Shown here: positions 1-7,178 of the stretch, in pieces
Layout: each line of letters starts with the position of its first letter
Numbering within the stretch: the stretch's first letter is position 1
Assembly: GCF_026241895.1 (NCBI RefSeq)
Contig: NZ_JAPJIV010000034.1
Location: forward strand, 1 to 48,219
Direction of reading: 5' to 3'
DNA from: Pseudomonas sp. RIT-562
Lineage (GTDB): Bacteria; Pseudomonadota; Gammaproteobacteria; Pseudomonadales; Pseudomonadaceae
Length of the DNA: 48,219 nucleotides
The notes under the pieces: model-generated
The model's database searches: none
Told to the model about the DNA's origin: nothing
Seen by the model: the letters and a program-made list of their open reading frames with translations, nothing else
Translations under genes and position numbers: made by a program

Positions 1-1
1 T

Positions 2-1030
2 GCAGCCGTTGCCGAACTCGCGGCACGCTCTTTGAGATTTGTGTCGATGGTCAATAAAAACCTGCAGGACCCGCCACAATGGCCAGAGGCTGCGCAAACC
101 CTGATGGCTCTGATGCAGGCCCAAGGCGAGGTCGCACGCTTAAGCGAACGTGAACAGCTGCTGAGCTCGCTTCTGGTGAGCGTTAATGCGGTGCTATGGG
201 CCTTCAACTGGGAAACCCGCCAGGTGCTCTATGTCAGCCCAGCTTACGAGCGGATTTTCGGCCGCTCCACCGACCTGTTGCTCGTCGACTACAAGCAGTG
301 GCGTGACAGCGTCTACCCGGACGACCTGGAAGAAGCCGAGCGTAGCCTGGCCGCCGTACTGGAAAAAGGCTCAGTCGAAGACCGCGAGTATCGGATCATT
401 ACCGCCGACGGCCAGGTACGCTGGCTGAGTGACAAGTGCTTCATCAACCGTCAGGCCGAGCCTGGGCAGCCACTGATCATCGTTGGCATTGCCGAAGACA
501 TCACCGACAAGAAGCACTTGGAAACCGAACTGCAACGCCTGGCGACCACCGACGAACTGACCGAGAGCAGCAATCGCCGGCACTTTTTCGAATGCGCCAA
601 CCACGAGTTCGAACGGGCTCGAACCCAGGGCACCCCACTGTCGTTCCTGATGCTGGACATCGATGACTTCAAGGCGGTCAACGACACCTATGGCCATCTT
701 GAAGGTGACAACGTACTGCAACGCATTGCTGAATGCGGGCGCGCGGCATTGCGTCGGGGTGACGTGTTCGGGCGCATTGGCGGGGAAGAGTTTGCGGCGG
801 TGTTTCCCGGCTGCGAGCCTGGGGTGGCCATGCAGGTGGCCGAGCGGCTGCAACGGGAGATCCAGCGGCTGAGTTTCAGCCATGACGACCGCACTTTCGG
901 CATCACCATCAGCCAGGGCCTGACCAGCCTTTTGCCTGAAGATGAGAGCATCGACAGCCTGTTTTCCAGGGCGGATGCAGCGATGTACGAAGCCAAGCGC
1001 CAGGGCAAGAACCGCATAATTCCCGGCTGA
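2..1030 (+). CDS. PAS-GGDEF diguanylate cyclase, 5' end outside the window
   Basis: The protein probably makes c-di-GMP from GTP. The reading frame is open to the left edge. The first ATG is at 47 and has no convincing Shine-Dalgarno site, so the gene may start upstream, and the residues before position 47 could be the end of another sensor domain. Counting from the TTG at 32, a PAS fold covers about residues 45-160 and a GGDEF domain about 170-332. The active-site loop is GGEEF (250-254). An RxxD inhibitory site (RRGD, 241-244) sits exactly five residues before it, so product inhibition is expected. The usual TDxLTGxxNRR entry motif reads TDELTESSNRR, with Ser for Gly. Family assignment is strong; the sensed signal and the true start are unknown. 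Confidence 0.85.
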   Translation, partial: AAVAELAARSLRFVSMVNKNLQDPPQWPEAAQTLMALMQAQGEVARLSEREQLLSSLLVSVNAVLWAFNWETRQVLYVSPAYERIFGRSTDLLLVDYKQWRDSVYPDDLEEAERSLAAVLEKGSVEDREYRIITADGQVRWLSDKCFINRQAEPGQPLIIVGIAEDITDKKHLETELQRLATTDELTESSNRRHFFECANHEFERARTQGTPLSFLMLDIDDFKAVNDTYGHLEGDNVLQRIAECGRAALRRGDVFGRIGGEEFAAVFPGCEPGVAMQVAERLQREIQRLSFSHDDRTFGITISQGLTSLLPEDESIDSLFSRADAAMYEAKRQGKNRIIPG

Positions 1031-1051
1031 TCAATACGGCACTGCCCCCCT

Positions 1052-1155
1052 GTAGGAGCTGCCGAGAGAAACAAGGCTGCGATCTTTTGATTTGATTCGG
1101 GGCTAGCCGGAGATAAAAGCAAAATCAAAAAATCGCAGCCTTCGGCAGCTCCTAC
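1052..1155. repeat. REP-like inverted repeat (1)
   Basis: The 14-base arms GTAGGAGCTGCCGA (1052-1065) and its exact complement (1142-1155) enclose a second pair: GGCTGCGAT near 1075 and its complement ending at 1140. The element lies between the convergent diguanylate cyclase and HDOD genes, where its RNA hairpin could serve as a terminator for both. Its arm sequence differs from the other repeats in the window, so it belongs to a different repeat family. Confidence 0.8.
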
Positions 1156-1170
1156 GCGAAAAACGCGCAG

Positions 1171-2385
1171 CTATTTTTTGCGCAACCGCATCAACTCCGG
1201 CAAACCAATCTTGAGCAATCGCGCCGTCCGACTCCTGGCCAGCGCTTCCAGCCCTTCATGCTCACTCAAGCGCGCCATTTGGGCGGCCATGTGCATCACC
1301 AGCGCCTCGCGGGAGTAAACCCCGCCACCGAGTTGATACACGGCGGCGATCAGCTCTCGCAGTTCCAGCGGCAGCCGCCAACGGGTACGCAGCGCCGAAC
1401 CGTAGGCAGCACCGAACCCGGCCAGCGCTTCACCGACCTCCTCCTGTTCATCCAACACTCCGCCGGCCTGCTTCCACTCCTGCAAACACCGCAGCAGGGC
1501 CAGGTCACCCAGCCGATGCAGCATGCCCGCGCAATAGCAGCGCTCCTGGTCCAGGTCGAGAAGACGCGCCAGGGTCCGTGCGTATTCGGCGGTATGTAGC
1601 GACAGGTCCCAGTAACGCTCGGCGTAGTCCGCCAGATACGGATCGCTGAGCCGCGCACTGCGCTTTAGGGTGAGCCCCAGGATCAGGTTCATGCTCTGCC
1701 CGGTGCCCAGGCGATGCAGGGCCTGGGACAGGGTTTGCACGGCAGCCCCATGGTGACGGGCGGCGCTGTTGGCGGCCGCAATCAGCACTGCGGTGACTTG
1801 CGGGTCGGTGCGGACTTCATCATGCAGTACCGTCAGGTCTAGGCCGTCGGGATTGAGACTGCGGCGCACCGCCAACTGCACATCGGTCATCAACGGCGCA
1901 CCATCGGCCTGCTCGCGCCGACGCTCCAGATACACCGCCAAGGTCATTCCAGGCGCCAGGGACGGCACCTCGCAAAATACTTCTTCACCGGAATTCAACA
2001 GCAACGCCTGCAAGCGTCGCGTCAGGCTTTCCATGTTCAGCGGTTTGGTCAGATAGGCCGCAGGCGCCAATGGCAGGGCCTCGCGCACGCTGACACTGTC
2101 GTTGCGGCTGCTCATCAGAATGAACGGCAACGGCGGATTGCGTTTGCGCTGGCGAACACTGCGCAGCACGTTCAGCCCATCGACCCCGGGCAGCTCCCAG
2201 TCTGCGATCACCAGGTCGTAAGGATTCTGCGACAACAAGTGCAACGCTTCCTGACCGTCGGCGCACACGTCCAGCCGCGCATCACAGCGCACATTCAACA
2301 ACACCTGCTTGAGCAGGTCGCGGGACCAGGGATCTGCTTCCGCGATCAACACTCGCGGCACCGCAGGCAAAACAACAGCAGTCAT
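1171..2385 (-). CDS. response regulator with receiver and HDOD domains
   Basis: This is a cytoplasmic signalling protein of 404 aa. Residues about 9-125 form a CheY-like receiver with the phospho-acceptor Asp in VIADWELPG (D62) and the conserved Lys in YLTKPLN (K114). The rest is an HDOD domain: the stretch around IAAANSAARHHG resembles the HDOD core, and the helix that carries the metal-binding HD in true phosphohydrolases reads MLHRLGD, so no phosphodiesterase activity is expected. I chose the ATG at 2385 because GGAG lies seven bases upstream. The in-frame ATG at 2409 has its AGG too close. No histidine kinase lies beside it. HDOD response regulators often act in c-di-GMP or stress networks, but its target cannot be read from the sequence. 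Confidence 0.85.
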   Translation of the reverse strand: MTAVVLPAVPRVLIAEADPWSRDLLKQVLLNVRCDARLDVCADGQEALHLLSQNPYDLVIADWELPGVDGLNVLRSVRQRKRNPPLPFILMSSRNDSVSVREALPLAPAAYLTKPLNMESLTRRLQALLLNSGEEVFCEVPSLAPGMTLAVYLERRREQADGAPLMTDVQLAVRRSLNPDGLDLTVLHDEVRTDPQVTAVLIAAANSAARHHGAAVQTLSQALHRLGTGQSMNLILGLTLKRSARLSDPYLADYAERYWDLSLHTAEYARTLARLLDLDQERCYCAGMLHRLGDLALLRCLQEWKQAGGVLDEQEEVGEALAGFGAAYGSALRTRWRLPLELRELIAAVYQLGGGVYSREALVMHMAAQMARLSEHEGLEALARSRTARLLKIGLPELMRLRKK

Positions 2386-2463
2386 CTGAAGGCTCCGAAG
2401 GCAATGCATGCACCTTAGTCAATGCTGGCCATTCGATACAACCCGATGTGTTTCGCGCCCATG

Positions 2464-2489
2464 AAAAAACCCGCCGAAGCGGGTTTTTT
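2464..2489 (-). terminator. intrinsic terminator of gabT
   Basis: A perfect 11-bp hairpin with a CGAA loop ends in six T on the minus strand, 24 bases after the gabT stop. The arms are AAAAAACCCGC and its complement. The A tract on the other side makes it potentially bidirectional. Confidence 0.9.
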
Positions 2490-2512
2490 GTCGATCAGGT
2501 CACACTCGGTGA

Positions 2513-3790
2513 TCAGAGCTCGGAGAAGCACTCTTCGATGATCGCCAGACCTTTGTCCAGTTGCTCGTCCGGCGAAGTCAGCGGTACCAGGACGCGCAGA
2601 ACGTTGCCGTAGGTGCCGCAAGACAGCAGGATCAGGCCTTTGTCGCGAGCCTTGGCCACAACTGCGGCGACCGCTGGTGCGTTAGGCTTGTGGCTGTCGC
2701 CGTCGACGAACAGCTCGACTGCGATCATTGCGCCCAGGGCACGCACTTCACCGATCACCGGGTATTTCGACTGGATGGCTTTCAGGCCAGTGACCAGACG
2801 CTCGCCGACTGCCTTGCAGCGGTCCAGCAGGTGCTCTTCTTCGAACACTTCCATCACGGCCAGGGCCGCGGCGCAAGCAATCGGGCTACCAGCGTAGGTG
2901 CCGCCCAGGCCGCCTGGAGCAATGGCGTCCATGTATTCAGCCTTGCCACACACACCGGCCAGCGGGAAGCCGCCAGCGATGGATTTGGCGAAGGTGGTCA
3001 GGTCGGCGGACACGCCCATCTGTTCCATGGCGAAGAAGGTGCCGGTCCGGCCAGCGCCAGTCTGTACTTCGTCAGCGATCAGCAGGATGCCGTGCTGGTC
3101 ACACAGGGCGCGCAGGCGCTTCATGAACTCTTTAGGCGCGACGTAGAAACCGCCTTCACCCTGGACCGGCTCGATGATGATCGCAGCGATATCACGCGGC
3201 TCGGCGTCGTTCTTGAAGATGCGTTCGATGCTGGCGATCGAGTCGTCGACGCTCACACCGTGCAGTTCGTTCGGGTACAGCGCGCGGAAGATGCCGCCTG
3301 GCATCAGGCCCATGCCGGCCGAGTAAGGCACGACTTTACCGGTCAGGCCCAGGGTCATCATGGTGCGACCGTGGTAAGCGCCAGTGAACGCGATCACGCC
3401 GGCGCGGCCAGTCGCTGCACGGGCGATTTTCACGGCGTTTTCTACGGCTTCGGAACCCGTGGTGACCAGCAGGGTTTTCTTGGCGAAATCACCTGGCACC
3501 TTGGCGTTGATTTTTTCGCACAGCTCTACGTACGGTTCGTAGGCCAGTACCTGGAAGCAGGTGTGGGTCAGTTTGTTCAGCTGCTCGGTCACTGCGGCAA
3601 TGATTTTCGGGTGCACGTGACCGGTGTTGAGTACCGCGATACCACCGGCGAAGTCGATGAACTCACGACCTTCAACGTCGGTAACCGTAGCGTTCTTCGC
3701 GGATTCGGCGAAGATCGGGTGAATCTGGCCAACACCGCGGGGTACAGCGGCTTCGCGGCGTTTCATCAGGGAAGCGTTAGTCTTGCTCAT
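2513..3790 (-). CDS. gabT: 4-aminobutyrate--2-oxoglutarate transaminase
   Basis: This PLP enzyme transfers the amino group of 4-aminobutyrate to 2-oxoglutarate, giving succinate semialdehyde and glutamate. Its 425 aa match the family length. The class-III aminotransferase pattern is intact: TTGSEAVENAVKIAR for phosphate binding, GAYHGRT, the IADEVQTGAGRTG motif with the PLP-contacting Asp (about D240), and the Schiff-base lysine in TTFAKSIAGG (K269). It lies downstream of gabD on the same strand, and the two enzymes act in sequence to send GABA carbon to succinate. A 185-bp gap with a stem-loop separates them, so expression may not be strictly coupled. Other omega-amino acids such as 5-aminovalerate could also be substrates. 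Confidence 0.95.
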   Translation of the reverse strand: MSKTNASLMKRREAAVPRGVGQIHPIFAESAKNATVTDVEGREFIDFAGGIAVLNTGHVHPKIIAAVTEQLNKLTHTCFQVLAYEPYVELCEKINAKVPGDFAKKTLLVTTGSEAVENAVKIARAATGRAGVIAFTGAYHGRTMMTLGLTGKVVPYSAGMGLMPGGIFRALYPNELHGVSVDDSIASIERIFKNDAEPRDIAAIIIEPVQGEGGFYVAPKEFMKRLRALCDQHGILLIADEVQTGAGRTGTFFAMEQMGVSADLTTFAKSIAGGFPLAGVCGKAEYMDAIAPGGLGGTYAGSPIACAAALAVMEVFEEEHLLDRCKAVGERLVTGLKAIQSKYPVIGEVRALGAMIAVELFVDGDSHKPNAPAVAAVVAKARDKGLILLSCGTYGNVLRVLVPLTSPDEQLDKGLAIIEECFSEL

Positions 3791-3917
3791 AAAGTCCTCA
3801 TTCGCCGCTCATCGGGCGGCGTGGCTCAAGGAAAATGTGGCGGGGAGGCAACTGCGACAGCATGCGATGATCGACTGCCACAACGTTCCCGGCCACAGAG
3901 AAAATTCCGGTTGAAGC

Positions 3918-3951
3918 GCGCAAAGGGTCAGCGCTCTCGTGCCCTTTGCGC
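3918..3951. promoter_or_regulatory. stem-loop between gabD and gabT
   Basis: A perfect 10-bp inverted repeat (GCGCAAAGGG, 3918-3927, and its complement, 3942-3951) encloses a 14-base loop, just after the gabD stop. No T-run follows on the minus strand, so it looks more like an mRNA-processing or 3'-end stabilising stem than a strong terminator. It does not match the REP repeats elsewhere in the window. Confidence 0.5.
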
Positions 3952-3975
3952 TTATTGCATTCCCGTCTGCCGAGC

Positions 3976-5418
3976 TTAGATGCCCAGGCAGAGGTATTTG
4001 ATTTCCAGGTAATCTTCGATGCCGTACTTGGAGCCTTCACGGCCCAGGCCCGACGCCTTGATCCCACCAAACGGCGCGACTTCGTTGGAGATCAACCCGG
4101 TGTTGACGCCGACCATACCGTATTCCAGGGCTTCAGCCACACGGAACACACGACCCAGGTCGCGGGCATAGAAGTACGAAGCCAGACCGAACTCGGTGTC
4201 GTTCGACATCGCGATCACTTCGGCTTCGTCTTTGAAACGGAACAGTGGCGCCAATGGACCGAAAGTTTCTTCCTTGGCCACGGCTGCGTTGTTCGGCACG
4301 TTGGTCAGGATGGTCGGCTCGAAGAAGTTGCCTTCGATGCTCTTGCCACCGGACAGCACGGTTGCGCCTTTGCTGACGGCATCAGCGATGTGCTCTTGCA
4401 CCTTGGCCACGGCTTTTTCATCGATCAGCGGGCCAGTGGTGGTGCCGTCTTCCAGACCGTTGCCGATCTTGAGTTTGGACACAGCCACTTTCAGCTTCTC
4501 GGCGAACGCGTCGTAGACCGAATCCTGAATGTACAGGCGGTTGGCGCAGACGCAGGTCTGGCCATTGTTGCGGTACTTGGAAATGATCGCGCCTTCTACG
4601 GCCTTATCCAGGTCCGCGTCGTCGAACACGATGAACGGCGCGTTGCCGCCCAGTTCCAGGGACACTTTCTTGATGTCCTTGGCGCATTCAGCCATCAGCT
4701 GACGACCGATTTCGGTCGAGCCAGTGAAGGACAATTTGCGCACGATCGGGTTGCTGGTCAGCTCGCTGCCGATGTCGCCGGCACTGCCGGATACCACGCT
4801 GAACACGCCAGCAGGAATGCCGGCCCGCTGGGCCAGTTCAGCCAACGCGAACGCGGAGAATGGGGTTTGCGAAGCAGGCTTGAGCACCATGGTGCAGCCG
4901 GCGGCCAGGGCCGGGCCGGCTTTACGGGTGATCATCGCAGCCGGGAAGTTCCACGGGGTAATTGCCGCGGTCACGCCGATTGGCTGCTTGATCACGATCA
5001 GGCGCTTGTCGGGCTGGTGGCCAGGAATCACGTCACCGTAGACGCGCTTGGCTTCTTCGGCGAACCACTCGATAAAGGACGCGGCATAGACGATTTCGCC
5101 CTTGGCTTCGGCCAGTGGCTTGCCCTGTTCCAGGGTCATCAGGCGAGCCAGGTCGTCCTGGTTTTCGATGATCAGTTCGAACCAGCGACGCAGCTTGTTC
5201 GCACGGTCCTTGGCGGTCAGTGCACGCCAGGCCGGCAGCGCCTTGTCAGCAGCTTCGATCGCACGGCGGGTTTCGGCAGCGCCCATTTTCGGCACAGTGC
5301 CCAGAATTTCGCCCGTTGCCGGGTTGTTGACCTTGATCGTCTGACCATTGTCCGCATCGACCCAAGCGCCATCGATAAAGGCTTGCTGGCGGAACAACTG
5401 GGTGTCTTTAAGCTGCAT
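3976..5418 (-). CDS. gabD: succinate-semialdehyde dehydrogenase (NADP-type)
   Basis: This enzyme oxidises succinate semialdehyde to succinate, the last step of the GABA shunt. The start at 5418 gives 480 aa, close to the E. coli GabD length, and has AAGGA upstream; a longer in-frame start at 5439 is less likely. Aldehyde dehydrogenase signatures are intact: the cofactor-binding PWNFPAAM region, FTGSTEIGR, the general base Glu in SLELGGNAP (E255) and the catalytic Cys in NNGQTCVCANR (C289). It is the first gene of the gabD-gabT pair. The 330 bases upstream, shared with tRNA-Arg, contain an 18-bp palindrome that could be an operator. Confidence 0.95.
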   Translation of the reverse strand: MQLKDTQLFRQQAFIDGAWVDADNGQTIKVNNPATGEILGTVPKMGAAETRRAIEAADKALPAWRALTAKDRANKLRRWFELIIENQDDLARLMTLEQGKPLAEAKGEIVYAASFIEWFAEEAKRVYGDVIPGHQPDKRLIVIKQPIGVTAAITPWNFPAAMITRKAGPALAAGCTMVLKPASQTPFSAFALAELAQRAGIPAGVFSVVSGSAGDIGSELTSNPIVRKLSFTGSTEIGRQLMAECAKDIKKVSLELGGNAPFIVFDDADLDKAVEGAIISKYRNNGQTCVCANRLYIQDSVYDAFAEKLKVAVSKLKIGNGLEDGTTTGPLIDEKAVAKVQEHIADAVSKGATVLSGGKSIEGNFFEPTILTNVPNNAAVAKEETFGPLAPLFRFKDEAEVIAMSNDTEFGLASYFYARDLGRVFRVAEALEYGMVGVNTGLISNEVAPFGGIKASGLGREGSKYGIEDYLEIKYLCLGI

Positions 5419-5572
5419 GTCGGCTTTCCTTAACAGCACCGCGCCAGGCGCGGAGCAAATTAGAATTGTAGAAAGGCGCCTTATAGGCTGCCGTCAGGGA
5501 AATCATTCACCGGGCTGAAGCACATAAATAGCGCACGGATTGGACTCGCGCGGTTCAGCACCCAGACAAGAG

Positions 5573-5590
5573 CGTTTGAAATCTCAAACG
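5573..5590. promoter_or_regulatory. 18-bp palindrome upstream of gabD
   Basis: Perfect 7-bp arms CGTTTGA and TCAAACG are separated by AATC, about 155 bases before the gabD start. Size and symmetry suit a dimeric regulator. The cognate protein is not identified, and no regulator gene lies next to gabD. Confidence 0.45.
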
Positions 5591-5726
5591 AATCCTAGGA
5601 TCAAAGGGGGTAAAGGACAATAGCCTGTTCGAAAAAAAGAACGAAAACTGCTCATTTGCCCATTTTTTCGGATCAACGTGACAAACACCCGTTCGGCACC
5701 AAAAAAACACAGGCTATTCAGCAGCA

Positions 5727-5762
5727 TGGACGCCCGCAGCGCTTATGAGTATCATGGCGCCC
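5727..5762 (+). promoter_or_regulatory. tRNA-Arg promoter
   Basis: A -35 TGGACG (5727-5732) and a -10 TATCAT (5750-5755) are 17 bases apart and are followed by a GC-rich discriminator GGCGCCC just before the tRNA. A GC-rich discriminator is typical of stringently controlled stable-RNA promoters. Confidence 0.55.
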
Positions 5763-5766
5763 GCTT

Positions 5767-5843
5767 GCACCAGTAGCTCAGCTGGATAGAGTACTGCCCT
5801 CCGAAGGCAGGGGTCGTGGGTTCGAATCCCGCCTGGTGCACCA
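5767..5843 (+). tRNA. tRNA-Arg (anticodon CCG)
   Basis: This is a 77-base cloverleaf with encoded CCA. The acceptor arm GCACCAG pairs with CTGGTGC. The D-loop contains AGCTGGAT. The anticodon stem CTGCC/GGCAG holds the loop CTCCGAA with anticodon CCG (5801-5803), which reads CGG arginine codons. The T-arm contains GGTTCGAATCC. No integrase gene or repeated 3' end was seen nearby, so it does not look like an occupied integration site. Confidence 0.97.
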
Positions 5844-5854
5844 TAGTAGAAACG

Positions 5855-5889
5855 AAAAAGCCTCAGGCCTTAGGGTCTGGGGCTTTTTT
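5855..5889 (+). terminator. terminator of tRNA-Arg
   Basis: An AAAAAGCC...GGCTTTTTT hairpin follows 11 bases after the tRNA CCA end and closes with a run of six T. Confidence 0.85.
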
Positions 5890-5994
5890 GTGGATGTCGT
5901 GCTCAGGACTTCGCGAGTGCATCACTTTTTTATGAGCTGACGACCTGGCTGCCGCCGCGTTACTGCTCACGCTGAAGGGCAGGCGCACCCGTGG

Positions 5995-6156
5995 TTACGC
6001 CTTCAGTTCGCTGGGCGTGTACGTTTTTAGCCAGTCGCGCCGAACGAGTCGATTGCTTTTGAATTCGTCGGCGCGCTCAAAGAAGGTATCGGTGAGTTCC
6101 GGTGCATCGTCTGGATCAACCCTGACGGCGTCGGTATAGGGTTTGTTCGCGTTCAT
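5995..6156 (-). CDS. small BrnA-like (DUF4415-type) orphan protein
   Basis: This is a 53-aa gene with a strong ribosome binding site (GAGG, seven bases before ATG). The middle segment, DDAPELTDTFFERADEF followed by NRLVRR, resembles the N-terminal segment of BrnA-family antitoxins, which bind a BrnT toxin and carry a ribbon-helix-helix DNA-binding domain C-terminally. Here the usual RGRP continuation is missing: the protein ends WLKTYTPSELKA. After the stop the same frame continues as PRVRLPFSV, which may be decayed C-terminal sequence. No brnT-like gene lies on either side. It is therefore either a truncated relic or a free-standing small protein. The ribosome binding site argues for translation; function is inferred from similarity recalled by eye. 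Confidence 0.55.
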   Translation of the reverse strand: MNANKPYTDAVRVDPDDAPELTDTFFERADEFKSNRLVRRDWLKTYTPSELKA

Positions 6157-6235
6157 TGGCTTTCCTCAAAGAGATGATGCGACGGGCCTTGCCGCGAGGC
6201 GTCCAGACTAATAGGGTTCGGTGGCGCCCCACATG

Positions 6236-6259
6236 AAAAAACCGCCGAAGCGGTTTTTT
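6236..6259 (-). terminator. intrinsic terminator after the acidic-protein gene
   Basis: A 10-bp hairpin (AAAAAACCGC and complement, CGAA loop) with a T6 tail on the minus strand directly abuts the stop codon of the acidic protein. It closes the transcription unit that begins with the vWA gene or with an internal promoter. Confidence 0.85.
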
Positions 6260-6468
6260 CATTCTGTCGTCCAGTCAAACTCGTCGTATTCATCATCCTC
6301 ATCGTCCTCGAACTCTTCCTCTTCAAGCACGTCTTCCACCTCAGCCTCGTCAGCTTCCGGCTGGTTCAACAGAAAATCCTTACGGCTCTCGGTAATTGCC
6401 CGCCGTAAATCCTCGCCCTTTTCCGGGCAGTTGAGCATTTGGGCGATGCGGTCGATTTTTTTTGTCAC
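6259..6468 (-). CDS. conserved-looking small acidic protein, function unknown
   Basis: The protein has 69 aa from a GTG start at 6468, chosen because GGAGG sits five bases upstream; a longer frame to 6528 would need an unsupported TTG. The N-terminal half (ITESRKDFLLNQPEADE region included) is mixed and probably helical. The last 30 residues are almost entirely Asp and Glu, broken only by a few Tyr and Phe, ending in DEFDWTTE. Such a tail could mimic nucleic acid or bind a basic partner, but nothing in the sequence proves this. It lies 80 bases after the anti-sigma-like gene on the same strand and is closed by its own terminator. I do not recognise the family. Confidence 0.7.
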   Translation of the reverse strand: MTKKIDRIAQMLNCPEKGEDLRRAITESRKDFLLNQPEADEAEVEDVLEEEEFEDDEDDEYDEFDWTTE

Positions 6469-6548
6469 GGCATCCTCCAATGCATCGACTATGTCCCGAT
6501 AGTGCGCGCTTTCGGGCCCTGATGCCAAATTGTCGAGCGTTGTGCCGG

Positions 6549-7178
6549 TCAGTTTTTCTGCAGTTCCTTGAGTCGGGCGCTGAGGTTTTCGTCGGGAAAA
6601 TGTTTGTGCAGGTCAGCCATTAGTTTATCGGCGGCTTGTTTGCGCCCGGTTTTTTGCAGGCGAAGCACTTCACGCAGTTGCTCATCCAGGGATTTCAACG
6701 GGGACACGGCACGCTTGCTGGCTTTGGCTTCGTCCGCCATGTCGGCACTGAAGGATTGGTCTTGCGCTGGGGCCGCCGACTCTGCCATTGGCGCCGCAGG
6801 AGCAGGTGCGGAGAGCGCGCCGACCGGGGCCTGCAGGGAACGCGCGAGCGCTGGTGGCGCTGCTTCAGCTTCCTGTTTGGCGACCGGAGCCGAGGCTTTG
6901 GAGGCTGGTGCGAAGTCGTATGCCGGCTCCTGCTCGGGGCTGCGTTGCACCAACGCCAGCATCAACGCGACGCCCACCAGGCTGGCAAACGCGACTTGCC
7001 AGCGGGGTTTTTGGCAGGCTTGCGACCAGCGCTGCCACATGCTGACTTTGGGTGCCGGGGTTTCTCGGTGAGCTGCGGCAAGGATGAAGGCATCCAGGTG
7101 TGCCGGTGGCTGGTCATTAGACTGTTCACGAAAGTGCTTCACCACTTCGTCTTCAGGTGTAGGACGGGCGTCAGTCAT
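6549..7178 (-). CDS. membrane protein, probable anti-sigma factor of the adjacent ECF sigma
   Basis: The protein has 209 aa. Residues 1-58 form a cytoplasmic segment with a short helical region (VKHFREQSNDQPPAHLDAFI), residues about 60-77 one transmembrane helix (WQVAFASLVGVALMLAL), then a long Ala/Pro-rich periplasmic linker, and a C-terminal helical segment (about 155-209) rich in Leu, Lys and Arg. Topology and position argue for an anti-sigma factor: the start overlaps the sigma gene by four bases (GGAGG upstream). The zinc-binding HxxxCxxC pattern of ZAS anti-sigma factors is absent. The assignment rests on context and topology, not on a recognised domain. Confidence 0.7.
   Translation of the reverse strand: MTDARPTPEDEVVKHFREQSNDQPPAHLDAFILAAAHRETPAPKVSMWQRWSQACQKPRWQVAFASLVGVALMLALVQRSPEQEPAYDFAPASKASAPVAKQEAEAAPPALARSLQAPVGALSAPAPAAPMAESAAPAQDQSFSADMADEAKASKRAVSPLKSLDEQLREVLRLQKTGRKQAADKLMADLHKHFPDENLSARLKELQKN

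Larger units (their letters stand above)
5419..5766. other. intergenic region between gabD and tRNA-Arg
   Basis: This stretch of about 350 bases separates the divergently read gabD and tRNA-Arg. I see no open reading frame with a ribosome binding site. It holds a palindrome at 5573-5590 and the tRNA promoter at its right end. A sigma-54 site (GG-N10-GC with the usual flanks) was sought on the gabD strand and not found. Confidence 0.6.

Noticed and set aside
2561..3979. 472-aa open frame on the plus strand opposite gabT
   Set aside because: It is antisense to a complete, well-conserved gabT and its composition is a product of third-position GC bias. No ribosome binding site or family match.
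3946..5433. 495-aa open frame on the plus strand opposite gabD
   Set aside because: Shadow frame of gabD, whose catalytic motifs are intact on the other strand.
5767..6156. Integrated element at tRNA-Arg
   Set aside because: No integrase and no duplicated tRNA 3' end were found; only a small orphan gene follows.
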